DNA of 64,000 bases from Dastarcus helophoroides (taxonomy: Eukaryota; Arthropoda; Insecta; Coleoptera; Bothrideridae): NCBI GenBank assembly GCA_028583605.1, contig CM053331.1, forward strand, positions 15,670,857-15,734,856. Direction: 5' to 3'. The notes under the pieces were generated by a model. It was given only the letters and a program-made list of their open reading frames with translations. It did not search any database and was not told the origin of the DNA. Each line of letters opens with the position of its first letter. Position 1 is the stretch's first letter. Positions 11,038 through 22,269 of this stretch are shown here, piece by piece. The position numbers and the translations under genes are program-made.

Positions 11038-11041
11038 TATA

Positions 11042-12085
11042 TACCAAATTTACGATGTCGACGAAACCGGTCTTTGATGCTTAAACTTGAGCGTATTGCT
11101 CTGTATATTAGGCTATTAACCAAGGAATATTCCTGCGGACTAAAACATATTACATTTATTTAAAGTATTTACACAGTTTTTTAGGCCTCTTGTATACACC
11201 TTCAAAGAACGAGGTTTATCTATGAAAATATCTATAAAAATTCTTCATGAAATCTTACCGGTGGATAGATTAGTCTTTGTTCTGTTCGGATTACTAATAG
11301 ATATTAACTACTATTAAAAAATAGTAAACAAATCTTCATTGTTCTACAATTAGTTCATTATTATTTCGAATTGTTCGATGCCGATAACACGTCATAAACA
11401 TGCTAGAAGATATTAAGTTTGCTCCATCCTATAGCACTAAAATTAACCAAGAAAAGTAATTACACACTGAATTAAAGTTAATGGTAAAGATATGTGCTCT
11501 GCTGATATGTACAACTGTATTCCTGTAACATTGCACGCATATTTGATTTTCATACCTCAGAATGTCTAGTCCAATCTTCTTGGACAAACATGTGTAATTA
11601 CTAACTTATGATTTCATTTAAAACCGCTAAATTCATATGGTAACATAAGTTTTGTCATCGATTGTTTACGTCAAAAAGTAAATTGAAAAATACAATCGTA
11701 AAATAGAAATATGCAAACTGTATGCTTAAGGTGAATCAGTTATGCCCCTTGCAATTTTAAAACAAATCAAGTGTAATATAGCATTTTTAAAAACCAAAGG
11801 ATTTTTCTTAACAGTAATTCCATTTCTTTTGTATCGCTATTATCTTGTAAGCTTGCTATAAGATGCATACGTACTATGTACCTAAAATCTTCCTAATATT
11901 GTAACATTCCTCGCCCAAAATTTTTGGCTTTCTGCCTTACTCTAAATTATTAAACTTTCTGTTCGAAATATTTATTTAATTTCGCCACCAAAAAATAATT
12001 TTTATTTAATCTGTTACCAAGCCTTTTGCAAAGATGGGTTTGTCACATACTATACTCAAAAAATTGTGGCACTACCTAATATTTA
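11042..12085. other. AT-rich intergenic DNA
   Basis: No open frame with a recognisable domain, no RNA gene and no clear repeat boundary between the Ginger-like element and the second solo LTR. Confidence 0.4.
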
Positions 12086-12089
12086 TAGT

Positions 12090-12465
12090 CAATATTGTAA
12101 CAAAGTGTGGTTGTAAAATTTGTATTACTAATTGTGTAGTGTAAGGAAACCTCTGAAAACATTTGATAATGGAAAGCGTCTGCGAGAATGAATCATATAA
12201 GCGTTCTGGAGGTTTCCGCAAACGATAGTCCGATCTGTACGGAGATCCGTTCTAGAAACCGGAACGGTGCAATCGTCTTACCATCAAGTTATTCAGTGAA
12301 TTGCTCAGATATACAAATAGTTAGATCATCTGGATAGTCCGATAGTTAAGTGAATCATAATTGTAGTGTTCCAAAATAAGTTTGAAATAAAGTGTTTACA
12401 ATTCACCAAATTTTAATTATCTAACCGATAACACGCAACGATATTATATTACAAATCAGATAAAT
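12090..12465 (+). repeat. Solo LTR of a retrotransposon (copy 2)
   Basis: This is the same family and orientation as 5274-5645. It starts near TGTAACAAAG and ends near ATATTATATTACA, giving TG...CA boundaries. Shared internal blocks include TAGAAACCGGAACGGT and GATAGTTAAGTGAAT. AAATAAAG near 12388 is a plausible polyadenylation signal. No internal retrotransposon sequence adjoins it, and the two copies are too diverged and too far apart (without pol between them) to be the ends of one element. Confidence 0.65.
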
Positions 12466-13039
12466 AAACATAATTCAATTGTTAGTTTCGAGAATGATAC
12501 AGAATATTCAAAATTGAAACATCAGACATGAAAATAATTGCTTATCCGATGGACACACGCTACTGAAATTACATCAATGACTGTGCATATCTAGACGAAT
12601 CCTGCACTTATGTTGGATGCTCAGGAACAGTGGCATGTTCTCTATGGGAGCTTAGGAAGAACAGTTTCCCTTGCAAAGATATTAATTTTTTTTTATATTT
12701 AAACTCTTAAGCAACATTTATTTATTTTCTGAAACAAAGTTTTTACAGCTTAACGCCACCCGTCGCAACTGTCGTGTTGAATATAATACGCTCAATAAGC
12801 TATCGATACGCTGTTTATCAGACTAATTACTAGTTATAGTGTAAACTTATAAATGGTACCTATATACTAAATACTTAGTACCTGATAAATTGTAAAACAG
12901 CGCAACTCTTAGGGTTGAAGTTAAAAACAATTATTCAATTAATTTATTGCAGGAACAAGCTGTCACGTGGATAGAATAGAACCTAAAATGAAGTAAGCTA
13001 ATGTGCCTGGCGTAACTCCGGGCCCAGATAAGTTGAAAG
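12466..13039. other. AT-rich intergenic DNA
   Basis: No gene or bounded repeat is recognised. Confidence 0.4.
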
Positions 13040-13645
13040 TTTATGTGGTTGAATTGTGTGTAATTTAGTTAAAAATGGATCTGTAAGCTTGAATATTGAA
13101 AAAACAGATTCAATTTTCATATTAAAAAAATATATAAGAAAAGTACTCATTGATGTCGTCGAAGATGAAAAGGCATCTTGCAATCAGAGAAAATTATTTT
13201 TAGAAATAATTGATAATATATCCACTTCCATAAACGCCAGATTTGCAAACTCATAAGCCTAAAATTTATTGAGCTGTTAAATTTTTGTGACAATGATGGA
13301 CTCTCATAGGCTGCATTTGAATCTCTGAAACAAAATTATTCGCATTTTGATACACTACGATCAGAACTCGATCTAATATACGACACATCAGGGGCTATAA
13401 ATTACACTACTAGTAGAAATCTGTAACAGCATTTTCTTAAATTTATAAATTGTGCTCCAATTTGTGTTACAAAATGAAGTTTTCCACTCTAAAATAAACC
13501 AAGAATTTTGTTACAAATTCTACTGGACAAGAAAGACTTTTTAGTTTGGCTCTGATTATCATAGAAAAGAAATTCATTACAAATAATGAAATCGCCGAAA
13601 ATTACATTATCTTTTTGCTTATTATATTATATTATTTGTAATTTT
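13040..13645 (+). pseudogene. hAT-family transposase relic (ZMYM1-like, C-terminal region)
   Basis: Read with stops and frame changes, this encodes segments typical of the late part of hAT transposases found in ZMYM1-like proteins. An open frame at 13056-13256 ends in STSINARFANS. It is followed by KFIELLNFCDNDGLS and AAFESLKQNYSHFDTLRSEL. Near 13530, RLFSLALIIIEKKF resembles the C-terminal dimerisation block (RLSSLALLSIEK in relatives). At least three stops interrupt it, the N-terminal catalytic half is absent, and no inverted repeats were found nearby. It is an old fragment. Confidence 0.6.
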
Positions 13646-15085
13646 TTTAAATTAACCATTTTCAGTCATTTTTGGCTGTATGGAAAATTATTATTTAGAA
13701 ATGTTATAAATGATTTAAAGTCTGAAAATATCTAATTAGTTTAATAAGTGTATCTTTTTTAAAGATTGTTTCTTATCAATTTACCGCTGCCTGTCACAAT
13801 GATTAAAGCTCTACTTCCAGTACTAAATATCAGATATATTTATTCAGGCCAGAACTGATTAATTAATTAAAAAGGGTTGCTGATGTTACTATTAGATAGG
13901 CCATGAAGTGTGAACGGATCATGTTACCTCTTGAAAAAAATTGTATAGATTGTATGATTAGATAGATATAATAAGACATAGTGTGACCATGATTCCCTCA
14001 TAAGTTTATACACATTACGTGATTTTTAGCTAACCATCCAGCTCTTGCATATCATGTGCCTAACTTGTTTTCTAACAAAATTATAGTGAAGATAGAAGCA
14101 AAAAATAAAGCCATAAATTGCGCCCAATTAACAACTGTAATTGATAGCTCCAGTAGGCATGAAATAGATGATAGAAAGCTTGGCAGCCCGAACAATTTAG
14201 CAGTTACGTGAGGGTAATAAGGAATCGAAGCTCGCTACTACTTCATGCCTGCACAAGATCATCTCGTTATAATTCAATCATCGTATTCAGCTAGACGTTC
14301 CCTCATTATTGCTCCTGGAAAGTAATTGTACCGCCCCGTCACTAATATTCTAGTGCAGCCTAGAAAAGATAATTGGATTCGTTTCCCTTTCATGTTAATG
14401 AGCAGAATTATATCCTTATACATCACGATTTTTTCCACTGAGCACTAGACATTATTGATAACAATTTAAAACGATGAGCTAAAGCACGTTGTCGCATTAA
14501 ACCCTTTGTACTAATTTTATGAAGTTTGTGTTCTGATAACGCCAAACTAATGTTCACAAAATATTATTAATAAAACGAGGTGGCACCGTAAATTTGAAAT
14601 GATTGGCAATAGGTAAAGTTAGGTGTGCTGATAGGAATTGAACATACTATGAGAAATATGAAAACCATGGTCCCACGTTTAATTCTTGTTCAAGAGTTAA
14701 GTACCAAAATGCATGTTGTTGGCCAAAAAAGTGATGCACATGATTGAAACTAACGAGACGGGCGGTGATCCACCTAGCAGATGCCTTTAGTTAATCGTTG
14801 GTATGTCAGCAACTATTTATGGGCTCAGAATAATCTTCGTCCGAAGTCCCTCAAAGCTTGACCAATCTAAAGATGGTAACTCTCCGCAATAAAAAAATTG
14901 CTCTATTACCAGAAAATCACAACCAAAATTATTAGAGGAGGAGGCATTAAAAAATAACAATGTAAGAGTAGTTTGCATGGCCAGTAATAGCGTATGGAAT
15001 AATTTAGGCAACATGTTAAAGATAAATTGGACAAGCCTGAAACGTTAGGATAATATGAAATCAATTGTAATTCATCAAATATTGG
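13646..15085. other. AT-rich intergenic DNA
   Basis: No gene is recognised. The minus-strand frame at 14817-15014 has no known domain. 14980-15085 could be degraded sequence of the Penelope relic that follows, but I cannot show this. Confidence 0.35.
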
Positions 15086-15260
15086 CCAGCCTAGGAGATC
15101 TATAAATTCAAGGGACGCATTTTAAATTTAACAGAGAAGAAAAATCAGGTATCATTCAACACATAACAAACACCAGACGCGGACACCAAATCAATTTCGA
15201 AAATTTAAAATTGTTAAAGTCTGTTAGCAATAACAGGTAACTAGATGCATACTAAAAATA
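15086..15260 (+). pseudogene. Penelope-like element relic, GIY-YIG endonuclease end
   Basis: A conceptual frame reads THFKFNREEKSGIIQHITNT, then NFENLKLLKSVSNNR and LDAY after a stop. This pattern (RREH/HI...NFENVKIL...LDA) resembles the C-terminal side of the GIY-YIG endonuclease in Penelope-like retroelements. A related fragment lies at 59660-59885 and shares NVENLKL and LDA. No reverse transcriptase domain is visible upstream, so this is a short relic. Confidence is limited because the match rests on about 50 residues. Confidence 0.45.
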
Positions 15261-16630
15261 ACATAAAAAGGAGGTCAGATACCCTTAATGCAGACAAAAG
15301 ATCAGTGGTGGCATCCAATTGGTTAAAGCTTATTGCTAACAAGTCATAAACTGCCTGCACTAGACATTGTAAACAATTAGAAAATAAATAAAAAGCAAAA
15401 GACTGCCAGTAAAGATTTAAATATCAACGTAGCTAAAGTCGATCCCTAGTTTCTCTGCTAATCATCCAACACTATCTAATTAGATTAGTAATAGGCTTGA
15501 CGATTCCAGTCCTGCTGGCAAAGTACATATCTCGTAATTCTCCTTTCAAAATTTGTTTGACAAAATCCTGAAACAGGTGGATTTTTGTTCAACACCATGT
15601 ATTGCGACTTCTCATTGGACAGATCCTTTAAAAGTATTAATGTATGTAACAAAAGTTTTGGAAAAAAATTGGAACTCAATATAAAAAAATAATAAATTAT
15701 GTGCGAGATATTTACTAACGATTTTTTTCTTAGAATTTAATTAACAAAAAACAACATTTAAATTATTCCTAACGTTTCATTTTCTTTAATGGTGGCAATT
15801 TTACCCTGACTTGTTGCATCAAGTGCTGGACGGTCAGATTATTTACTTCACGAACTTTTTAAGATTCGGCATCATAACAGTTTTTTATTTCTAATCTTTA
15901 AGCATTTATCATATACCTTTTCATTTAATATTGCCCAAAAATTTCCAACTGGGCGTGCCTATGAAACATTTGGAGGTTTATCATTTTTTGATACAAAAGG
16001 GATGTTGCAAGCCTCTAACCAATCTCTGGGTATCTTTTCTGAATTTTGAGTTTAGACGCCATACTTCGTAAAATATATAACAATTGTGATGCAGAATTTT
16101 AAACTGAGACATTCTTACAGGTCCCTTTTCAGTGGCAACTCGATACTAATTTATTTTCCATTACTTCGAAACTGCTTATTTTATCTGAAAACTTTTTTTT
16201 GCATACGTTACTATTTGGTTTCTCCGTTGTCAAAAATAAATGACAATTGCTAATCGCTTCGTGGGTTTAAATTTTAACATATCGAATCTGAATTTATTAA
16301 AAATTGATTGATGACTGCTTTGTGCTCTTTGTTCAAGTAATTGTGACAAACGCGTCAAAACTGGTAGGTATTTTAAAATTGTCACACATGTGAGGTAGCT
16401 GAAGGCTGTACAATAGAGAAGGTGATTTTAAATGTAGTACCATAAATTTAGATTCATATTTTAGAGCCCAATCCTGTAACTTGGAAATGAAGCGTTTTAC
16501 GACATATGTTTATCTAGCCTTTTCGTCTTATTTTGGGCTCTAAAGTACGAACCTGAATTTATGGTACTACTTTTGGAATCACCTTGTAAAATATATCATG
16601 AATATAAGAACATGAAATGAAATGTATTGT
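15261..16630. other. AT-rich intergenic DNA
   Basis: No recognisable gene. 16430-16560 contains a loose inverted pair around ATTTAGATTCATATTTTAGAG and its partner, ending in GGTACTAC; this may be a small hairpin repeat. The minus-strand frame at 15485-15679 has no known domain. Confidence 0.35.
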
Positions 16631-16632
16631 AG

Positions 16633-17887
16633 TACTAGCAGACCCGACAAACGTTGTTTTGCCAAAATCAAGAGTTGATCATATAAGGGTGAAAATTTAG
16701 AATTGTACGTTATTTCTAGAAAATATTTTTTTAGGAAATATTTTGAAAAATAACTAACACTATCTCGTAATTGTGTGGGATGTAATTATAATTGAAAGAG
16801 GAATGAAGCATTGTAGACAATTAAAGTATACTTTATTTAAGTTAATAAATTATTCTTCATTAAAGTAACAAATATATATTAAATTACAATTATTGATAGC
16901 TATCTATACATCGAAAATAGTTCATATATTTTGAAGTTATAAATAATTAAAAAATCACAAATTAAAAAAAAGCACATACTGTTTTGTTAAATGGAGTTTA
17001 CTCCTTAAGAACCGATTTTCATATAAGGCCCCCGGTATGAAAAAAATATGGGAAGTAAAATCTAGTGATCGGATGAGCACGTTACGTTTTCGTGCGCAAC
17101 CTATTGTGCGCACCTTTCACTTTTCTAACGTGAATATTAAACGTACATTGATGGGTATGAGTATCGAACCCTGATTCCCCGTTACCTGTTAAAACCGTGG
17201 TAGGCGCAGAACCTACCATCGATTGTTATTATTATTTAACTTACCTTTCACAATTATAAAACACGTATATTTAATAAACACGTAAAATTTTCTCTTTTAA
17301 TTTAAAACTATTTCCACAAAATTAGAAATCAGGCGTTGATCGTATAAGGGTGAAAATTTGGAATTGAGTGTATTTTTTAATGCTGAATCATGAAAAAATA
17401 AAAACAAAAAATTTTGTCAAAAGAAAAAAAAATTTGGGGTGGACCACCCTTAACTTTTAGAAGTATAGAAAATAAATGTTGGCCGATTCTCAGACCTACC
17501 CGATAAGCACACAAAATTTCATCAAAATCGGTCCAGCCATTTTGGAGGAGTTTGGTAACAAACAGCACGACCGAGAATTTTATATGTTAGATTAAAAATC
17601 AGGGGTTGATCGTAAAAGGATGAAAATTTAGAATTATATGTATTTTTTAATGATGAATCATAAAAAAATAAAAATAAAAAATGTTGTCAAAAAAATAAAA
17701 TAAAAAATTTTGTTAAAAAAAAAAAAAAATTGGGATGGACCATCCTTAACATTTAGGGATATGAAAAATAGATGTTGGCCGATTCTCAGACCTACCCGAT
17801 AAGCACACAAAATTTCATTAAAATCGGTTTAGCCGTTTCGGAGGAGTTTGGTTACAAACACCACGACGGAGAATTTTATACATTAGA
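16633..17887. repeat. Dispersed composite repeat with 18S fragment (copy 1)
   Basis: This 1,255 bp unit starts ACTAGCAGACCCGACAAACG and ends GAATTTTATACATTAGA. It recurs at 51827-53090 in the same orientation and order. Its right half consists of two tandem units of about 270 bp (starts near 17331 and 17601). Each carries GTTGATCGTA, a poly-A-rich block, GGTGGACCACCCTTAAC, GTTGGCCGATTCTCAGACC and AAAATTTCATCAAAATCGGT. A partial third unit at the left end (from 16671) is interrupted by about 600 bp that includes the 18S-derived piece. No protein is encoded. The family is not one I can name. Confidence 0.85.
17163..17222 (-). rRNA. 18S rRNA-derived fragment within a dispersed repeat
   Basis: The minus strand reads TCGATGGTAGGTTCTGCGCC, then CTACCACGG, AACAGGTAACGGGGAATCAG and GGTTCGAT. 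This is the conserved eukaryotic 18S segment (TCGATGGTAGG...GGGTAACGGGGAATCAGGGTTCGAT) with a few substitutions. Sequence on both sides departs from 18S. It is a captured piece of about 60 bases, not a working rRNA gene. The GGTTCGA end also resembles a tRNA B-box, but the long match to 18S is the better explanation. Confidence 0.85.
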
Positions 17888-20090
17888 TAATTGATTGTCA
17901 TGGAAAAGGAAAAATAAATAAAATAATAATAAATAAAAATAGAAACTGGGTCACAGAAATGTTAAATAAAATTAATAAACATAATGTTTTCGACCAATAA
18001 GAGTCCACCGTAAGAAATGGAGATATAAGCTGCTTTTTATCTTTAAATCCTTGTGATAAAAATTATTATCAAACGAAACATTTTTATTAACAACAACTGT
18101 AGCTGATGATATAGGAATTGCAATATTCTGAGAAATATTTTTTGTGAAACGCATGTTTCATGTGGCATGAAGAATATTTATGATAGGAAAAGAGCTACTT
18201 TTCTGCGACAACTTAACTATAAACTACGAAACCAATTCCCGGCTATGATTTTATTCTGATCAAGAATAATTAAAACAAGAAGGCGAAAAAATAAATGTTA
18301 GTTCCCTAAGAAAATTATTTTAATGTCTGTCAAAAATTGACGTCGTTATTTTTATGATTACGGAGGCTTTCACGGCCCGAGTCAATAAAGGATAATTTTA
18401 AACCACTATTGGTTAGTAGGAAATTAAAGCGGAAATACTTAAGGTACCACCTTACGTTACTTAGATTAAGCACATTATGCAAATATAGGTTCTAAAACGA
18501 GTTGAAACTAAAACTTAGGCTCTATTAAAAAGCGGAAATCCATACATTTTAGAGGACTAAAACAAACCCCAAAATTGCTATTAACGTTCCAGGAACATGC
18601 TTGGGCCGCAGAAATGTTCAAGCGGATGCTTAAGTCACAAATATATAAATAATGTATTATGTATTTTAAATGTCAGATGTATGATAACCCTTTGTGAAGA
18701 AATGGTTGAATGAATATACCAGAATTGATGCTTGAATTATACATTTAAATGATTTTTTTACCATTTTCATGCCCCCCATAAAAAATAATATTTAGTTCAA
18801 AGCTAACGCAGTTAGCATTTAGTATAATAAATTTGGCAATAATACATAAAAAATATCAACGTTAAAACCTACTACGCTACCCATTTTCGAGTAATGCCAA
18901 CAATGGAAAAAACAAAAATAATTTTTTATATCAAATTTGCAGTCCTCACTCATATTTGGAACTCGTTCAATGTAACAATGTATATCAGGATAAGGCAATT
19001 AATCAAAATTAATAATCCGACGCTTGATTTAGTAGTGTTAAGATACTCACAAGAGCGTTAAGTTTTATCTAGTAATTGTTAAAAACTGCTCGGTAATTGG
19101 AGTAATTTGTTAAATTTATGTACGTTGTACTTATATATATTCATTCACGGCTAATTACATTTTTTAAGGAGTATATTATGGCTGTAAAATTATTAAAAGC
19201 GGAAACTGATTTTAAGTGTTCTTGCTAATAATTCCATGCATTGGTACAGTTTTTCATATGCAAATGAGCAATTAGGGACCTCCTGCGGAAATTATCTATT
19301 GATTAAGACTAGTAAAAAGTAAAAAATATTCACTTTTGAAATATATTTTACACTGTTATATAAAATACGAGAACATGGAGCGGACATATTCCTTCTATTT
19401 AATGAGTAGGGGCCTGGTTTTAGGTGAAATACTTGATCCTACCTTTTCACCTTTTTCGGCGTTTTTCATACTTTATTATACAAATCTGAATTTCGCTTTT
19501 TTTGCCTTTCTATAGAGGGTGCGCCAAGCTAAACGCTGTGGCCTCTAGGGGCTATAAGATAACATATTTTAAAAAATAAACAATATGGTTAAATATGGGC
19601 GGCAAGGATCTATATGCCAAAAATATTTTTGAATGTACAGGATGTTCCAAAAAATCGTTACATATCAAAATTGGAATTTTTTAAATTAAACACCATGTTT
19701 TTCGTTTCATTTTTAAATTCAGCTACAGATTTAAAGTCAACTTTTATAAAGTTTCCCCGCACTTAAACGTTACGCTTTTTAAGATAATCCTTTTTTTTTA
19801 ATGCAAGGTTTTAAAAAAAAACATTTTATCCCTGAAAGTAAATATTGTTGACGATGGCGTCTTTAAAATTTTACTTGGCATACCATTTAGTGGAAAATGC
19901 CACAAATTGTACTCTTTTTCATCATTATCCAAAAGAAAAAAAAATTGATCAAGGATGGCAGGCTTTGGTACATTATGGTAGCCGTCATATAAGTTAATTT
20001 CATTTGTGTTATTTTAACCTAGCTCACTTTACAAATAGTTTTACAAAAAAAAAAAGGTAACTATATACTTAGTTTAATATTTCATGGAAT
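17888..20090. other. AT-rich intergenic DNA
   Basis: No open frame longer than 60 codons and no bounded repeat with coding capacity. Near 19640 a GTACAGGATGTTCCAAAAAA motif looks like the terminus of a DNA transposon whose other end I did not find. Confidence 0.35.
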
Positions 20091-20094
20091 TGCA

Positions 20095-20400
20095 AATCAA
20101 ATATCCGACACAAATAAAAAACAATGTTTTACTCTAACAAATGTTTAATGTGGGAACCATTTCGTTCTAAACAAAGTCTTATTCTTTTCCCAAAAACGTT
20201 CTTAACATTTGTTAAAATACTTTGGTTAATTGTTTCACAAGCATTTAGTATTCAATTTTTTATGTCATTGGTAAGGAAAACATGAAATACAATGTTTTTT
20301 ACATACAACCACAGAAAAAGTCCATTGGGGTTAAGTCCGGTGATTTGGGTGGACAGTTATGTGGACCGCCTCTTCCAATCCATTTATTTTGAAATTTCGT
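20095..20400 (-). pseudogene. Mariner-like transposase, C-terminal relic
   Basis: The minus strand encodes GGPHNCPPKSPDLTPMDFF. After a one-base frame change it continues LWLYVKNIVFHVFL, TNDIKN, a stop, ILNACETINQSILTNVKNVF and IRLCLERNGSHIKHLL. The SPDLTPxDFFLWxxxK block with a downstream NG-H motif is the hallmark of the last catalytic aspartate region of mariner/IS630-type transposases. Only about 100 residues remain, with at least one frameshift and one stop. No inverted repeats were identified, so this is an inactive remnant. Confidence 0.7.
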
Positions 20401-20904
20401 ATTTCAATATTCTTTTACAGCTTTAAGCTTTACAGCATCATCAGAGTTATACCAGCAATTTGTTTAGGTATAGCGAACGTCTTGCTGCCTTCAGAAACAA
20501 ACATTTCCAAATGATCAAATTTTTCAAAGCATTTATTAGAAACACAACGTAAACTCTTATGTGCACAGTAGAAGTATTACATATTTGCAATAATACTAAA
20601 AAACTTATTTTCTTAGAAGCCATGGAAATTCACAAATATTTACAATTTAGTCAATTTACACTTATGAATAAGCAGTTTGTTCCTCTGAACATAGCTCTAG
20701 TTGAAGCTGGTAGGACTCTGTGATCCATGGAGCATAACAAAGGCTAAACAAATTGCTGGTATAACCGGCGATGGTGCTGTAAAGAGAAACCAGGTCTGGT
20801 TATAGCAAATATTCATAGAAATATCGTGGAAATTTTAACATCTGTTGTTGTTTTAATTGTTAATAAAGTTTAAGAGTTAGGAATATTGAAGAACGCCACA
20901 AAGT
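20401..20904. other. Sequence between the mariner-like relic and foldback fragment
   Basis: This stretch may include further 5' mariner-like DNA (the minus strand upstream of the relic) but I could not identify other transposase motifs. ATACCAGCAATTTGTTTAG near 20450 and its complement CTAAACAAATTGCTGGTAT near 20742 form an inverted pair about 290 bases apart. They could be the ends of a small hairpin element. Confidence 0.4.
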
Positions 20905-21290
20905 AAGGATTAGAATTATCAATTATTTTACGTTATGTAAATGTGAATTTTTCGTAGTAGGTTTTAAAATAAAAGGAACAAAATTGACCCCAAAATAGTT
21001 TATATCAAATATTACTCTACTGACATTATTATTACACATAGTTTTTTTTAATTCATAAAGTAAATTTAAACAAGATACCAAAACAAAATTTATTTTCAAA
21101 TATAAATATTAGAGAAATGATCTGTGTCATGTAAACAGATTGTAAACAATTAAAGATCTGAGTGTCTCTAATTGAAATTCATATCCAAATATGTGCTTTG
21201 ACCACCCAGATCATTAAAACTTCCTTGTGTAAACTCAGAGATCTTATCTCACATCTCTATGTTGGAAAATATATTACATCTTAATATTTT
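20905..21290. repeat. Partial copy of the long foldback family (centre only)
   Basis: This stretch matches the central part of the foldback at 53850-55521 (about 54560-54930, same orientation) and the reverse complement of about 40960-41300. Shared blocks include TTATGTAAATGTGAAT, GACATTATTATTACACAT, GATTGTAAACAATTAAA and CTCACATCTCTATGTT. The arms are missing. Confidence 0.75.
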
Positions 21291-21649
21291 GCATTTTTTA
21301 TTGAGATTTTAATATATGACACAAGTTACTTTCAAAGATGTCGTATTATTAATTTCGAAAATTTAATAACCAAGTAATTTAAAAAAACTTTGAACAAACT
21401 TAACAAAACTCAAACTGAAAGTTATCAATTTAAACTTAAATGTTTTTCTTAAATTTAAGCTTTAAAACCAAAATTTCCAATTTTGAATTTTTTGAATTCA
21501 ACTTATAATTTTCTAGGTTTAAATTTTTTTTTGAACGATTTTAGGATTAAAATTTGTAGGTTTCAATGCGCTGCAGTTTTAATCGAAACTAGTTTTTTTA
21601 GACAAAGCTGTCTGAAACCGAAACTTTGGTCAGTCTTTACTCTATCTAT
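21291..21649. other. Low-complexity AT-rich DNA
   Basis: T-rich/A-rich AATTT and AATTTT words like those of the 34.5-38.9 kb array. No gene. Confidence 0.4.
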
Positions 21650-22269
21650 CAGGAGTAGGCAACGTTTTTCGATCGGCGGGCTATTTTCAAAATAAAATTT
21701 TTTATGCGGGCCGCAATTAAAATGTAATTTAAATAGTTCTTTTTTTATCATATACGAGTATAAATATTATTAAAAATAAATACAGACAAAAATTATTTTT
21801 TATCGATATGCTATAATAACAATTATGTCAGAGAACAAAAATTTAACAATTCTTAAAAGGGAAAAAAAAGAAAATACAATCGCAATTACATATGTATTAA
21901 TATGTAAATATAAAATATATAAAGTATTAAGGAAAATAGTTTATCTTTCATTTTATTCATTCATTAAAATTCAATAAGCTTTTTGTTCTTGAATATTGTT
22001 TGATAATTCATTTAAGTCCGGTTGTGTTTGGGATACTGAGATCCTCAACAAGTTTTGCAATTTTCATCTGTCAACCTCGTTCTATATTTTGATTTTATGA
22101 AATTCATGGGGAGTGGGGATTAAACTTGCGCAGTAAAATATGTTTCCCACTATGCTTATGTTAGTGCGGCACGCTCACGCTCTAAGTTTGTTGATTTTTC
22201 CTAAAATTATATAAGTTCTTTGGGGGGCCGCGCAAAAAGTTGCAAAGGACCGCAGGTTGCCGACCCCTG
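21650..22269. mobile_element. hAT-type non-autonomous element of about 620 bp
   Basis: The left end reads CAGGAGTAGGCAACGTTTTT and the right end, reversed, reads CAGGGGTCGGCAACCTGCGG. Both carry a GCGGGC/GCGGCC-type block just inside, a pattern typical of hAT elements. Flanks CTATCTAT and CTCTATAT could be a decayed 8 bp target duplication (6 of 8 positions). The interior is AT-rich and has no transposase motif. Confidence 0.65.

Noticed and set aside
10774..11163. 129-codon plus-strand frame and its minus partner
   Set aside because: They lie in the Ginger-like inverted repeat; the apparent coding arises from its palindromic composition.
5274..12465. A complete LTR retrotransposon bounded by the two LTR-like blocks
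   Set aside because: No gag, protease, RT or integrase of LTR type lies between them, and the blocks are too diverged from each other.
17163..17222. Possible tRNA or SINE head from the GGTTCGA block
   Set aside because: The full 60 bp matches a conserved 18S rRNA segment better than a tRNA, and there is no A-box at the right spacing.
17377..17568. Frame repeated at 52611-52796
   Set aside because: Recurrence reflects duplication of the whole DNA repeat; the content is low complexity and no protein family fits.
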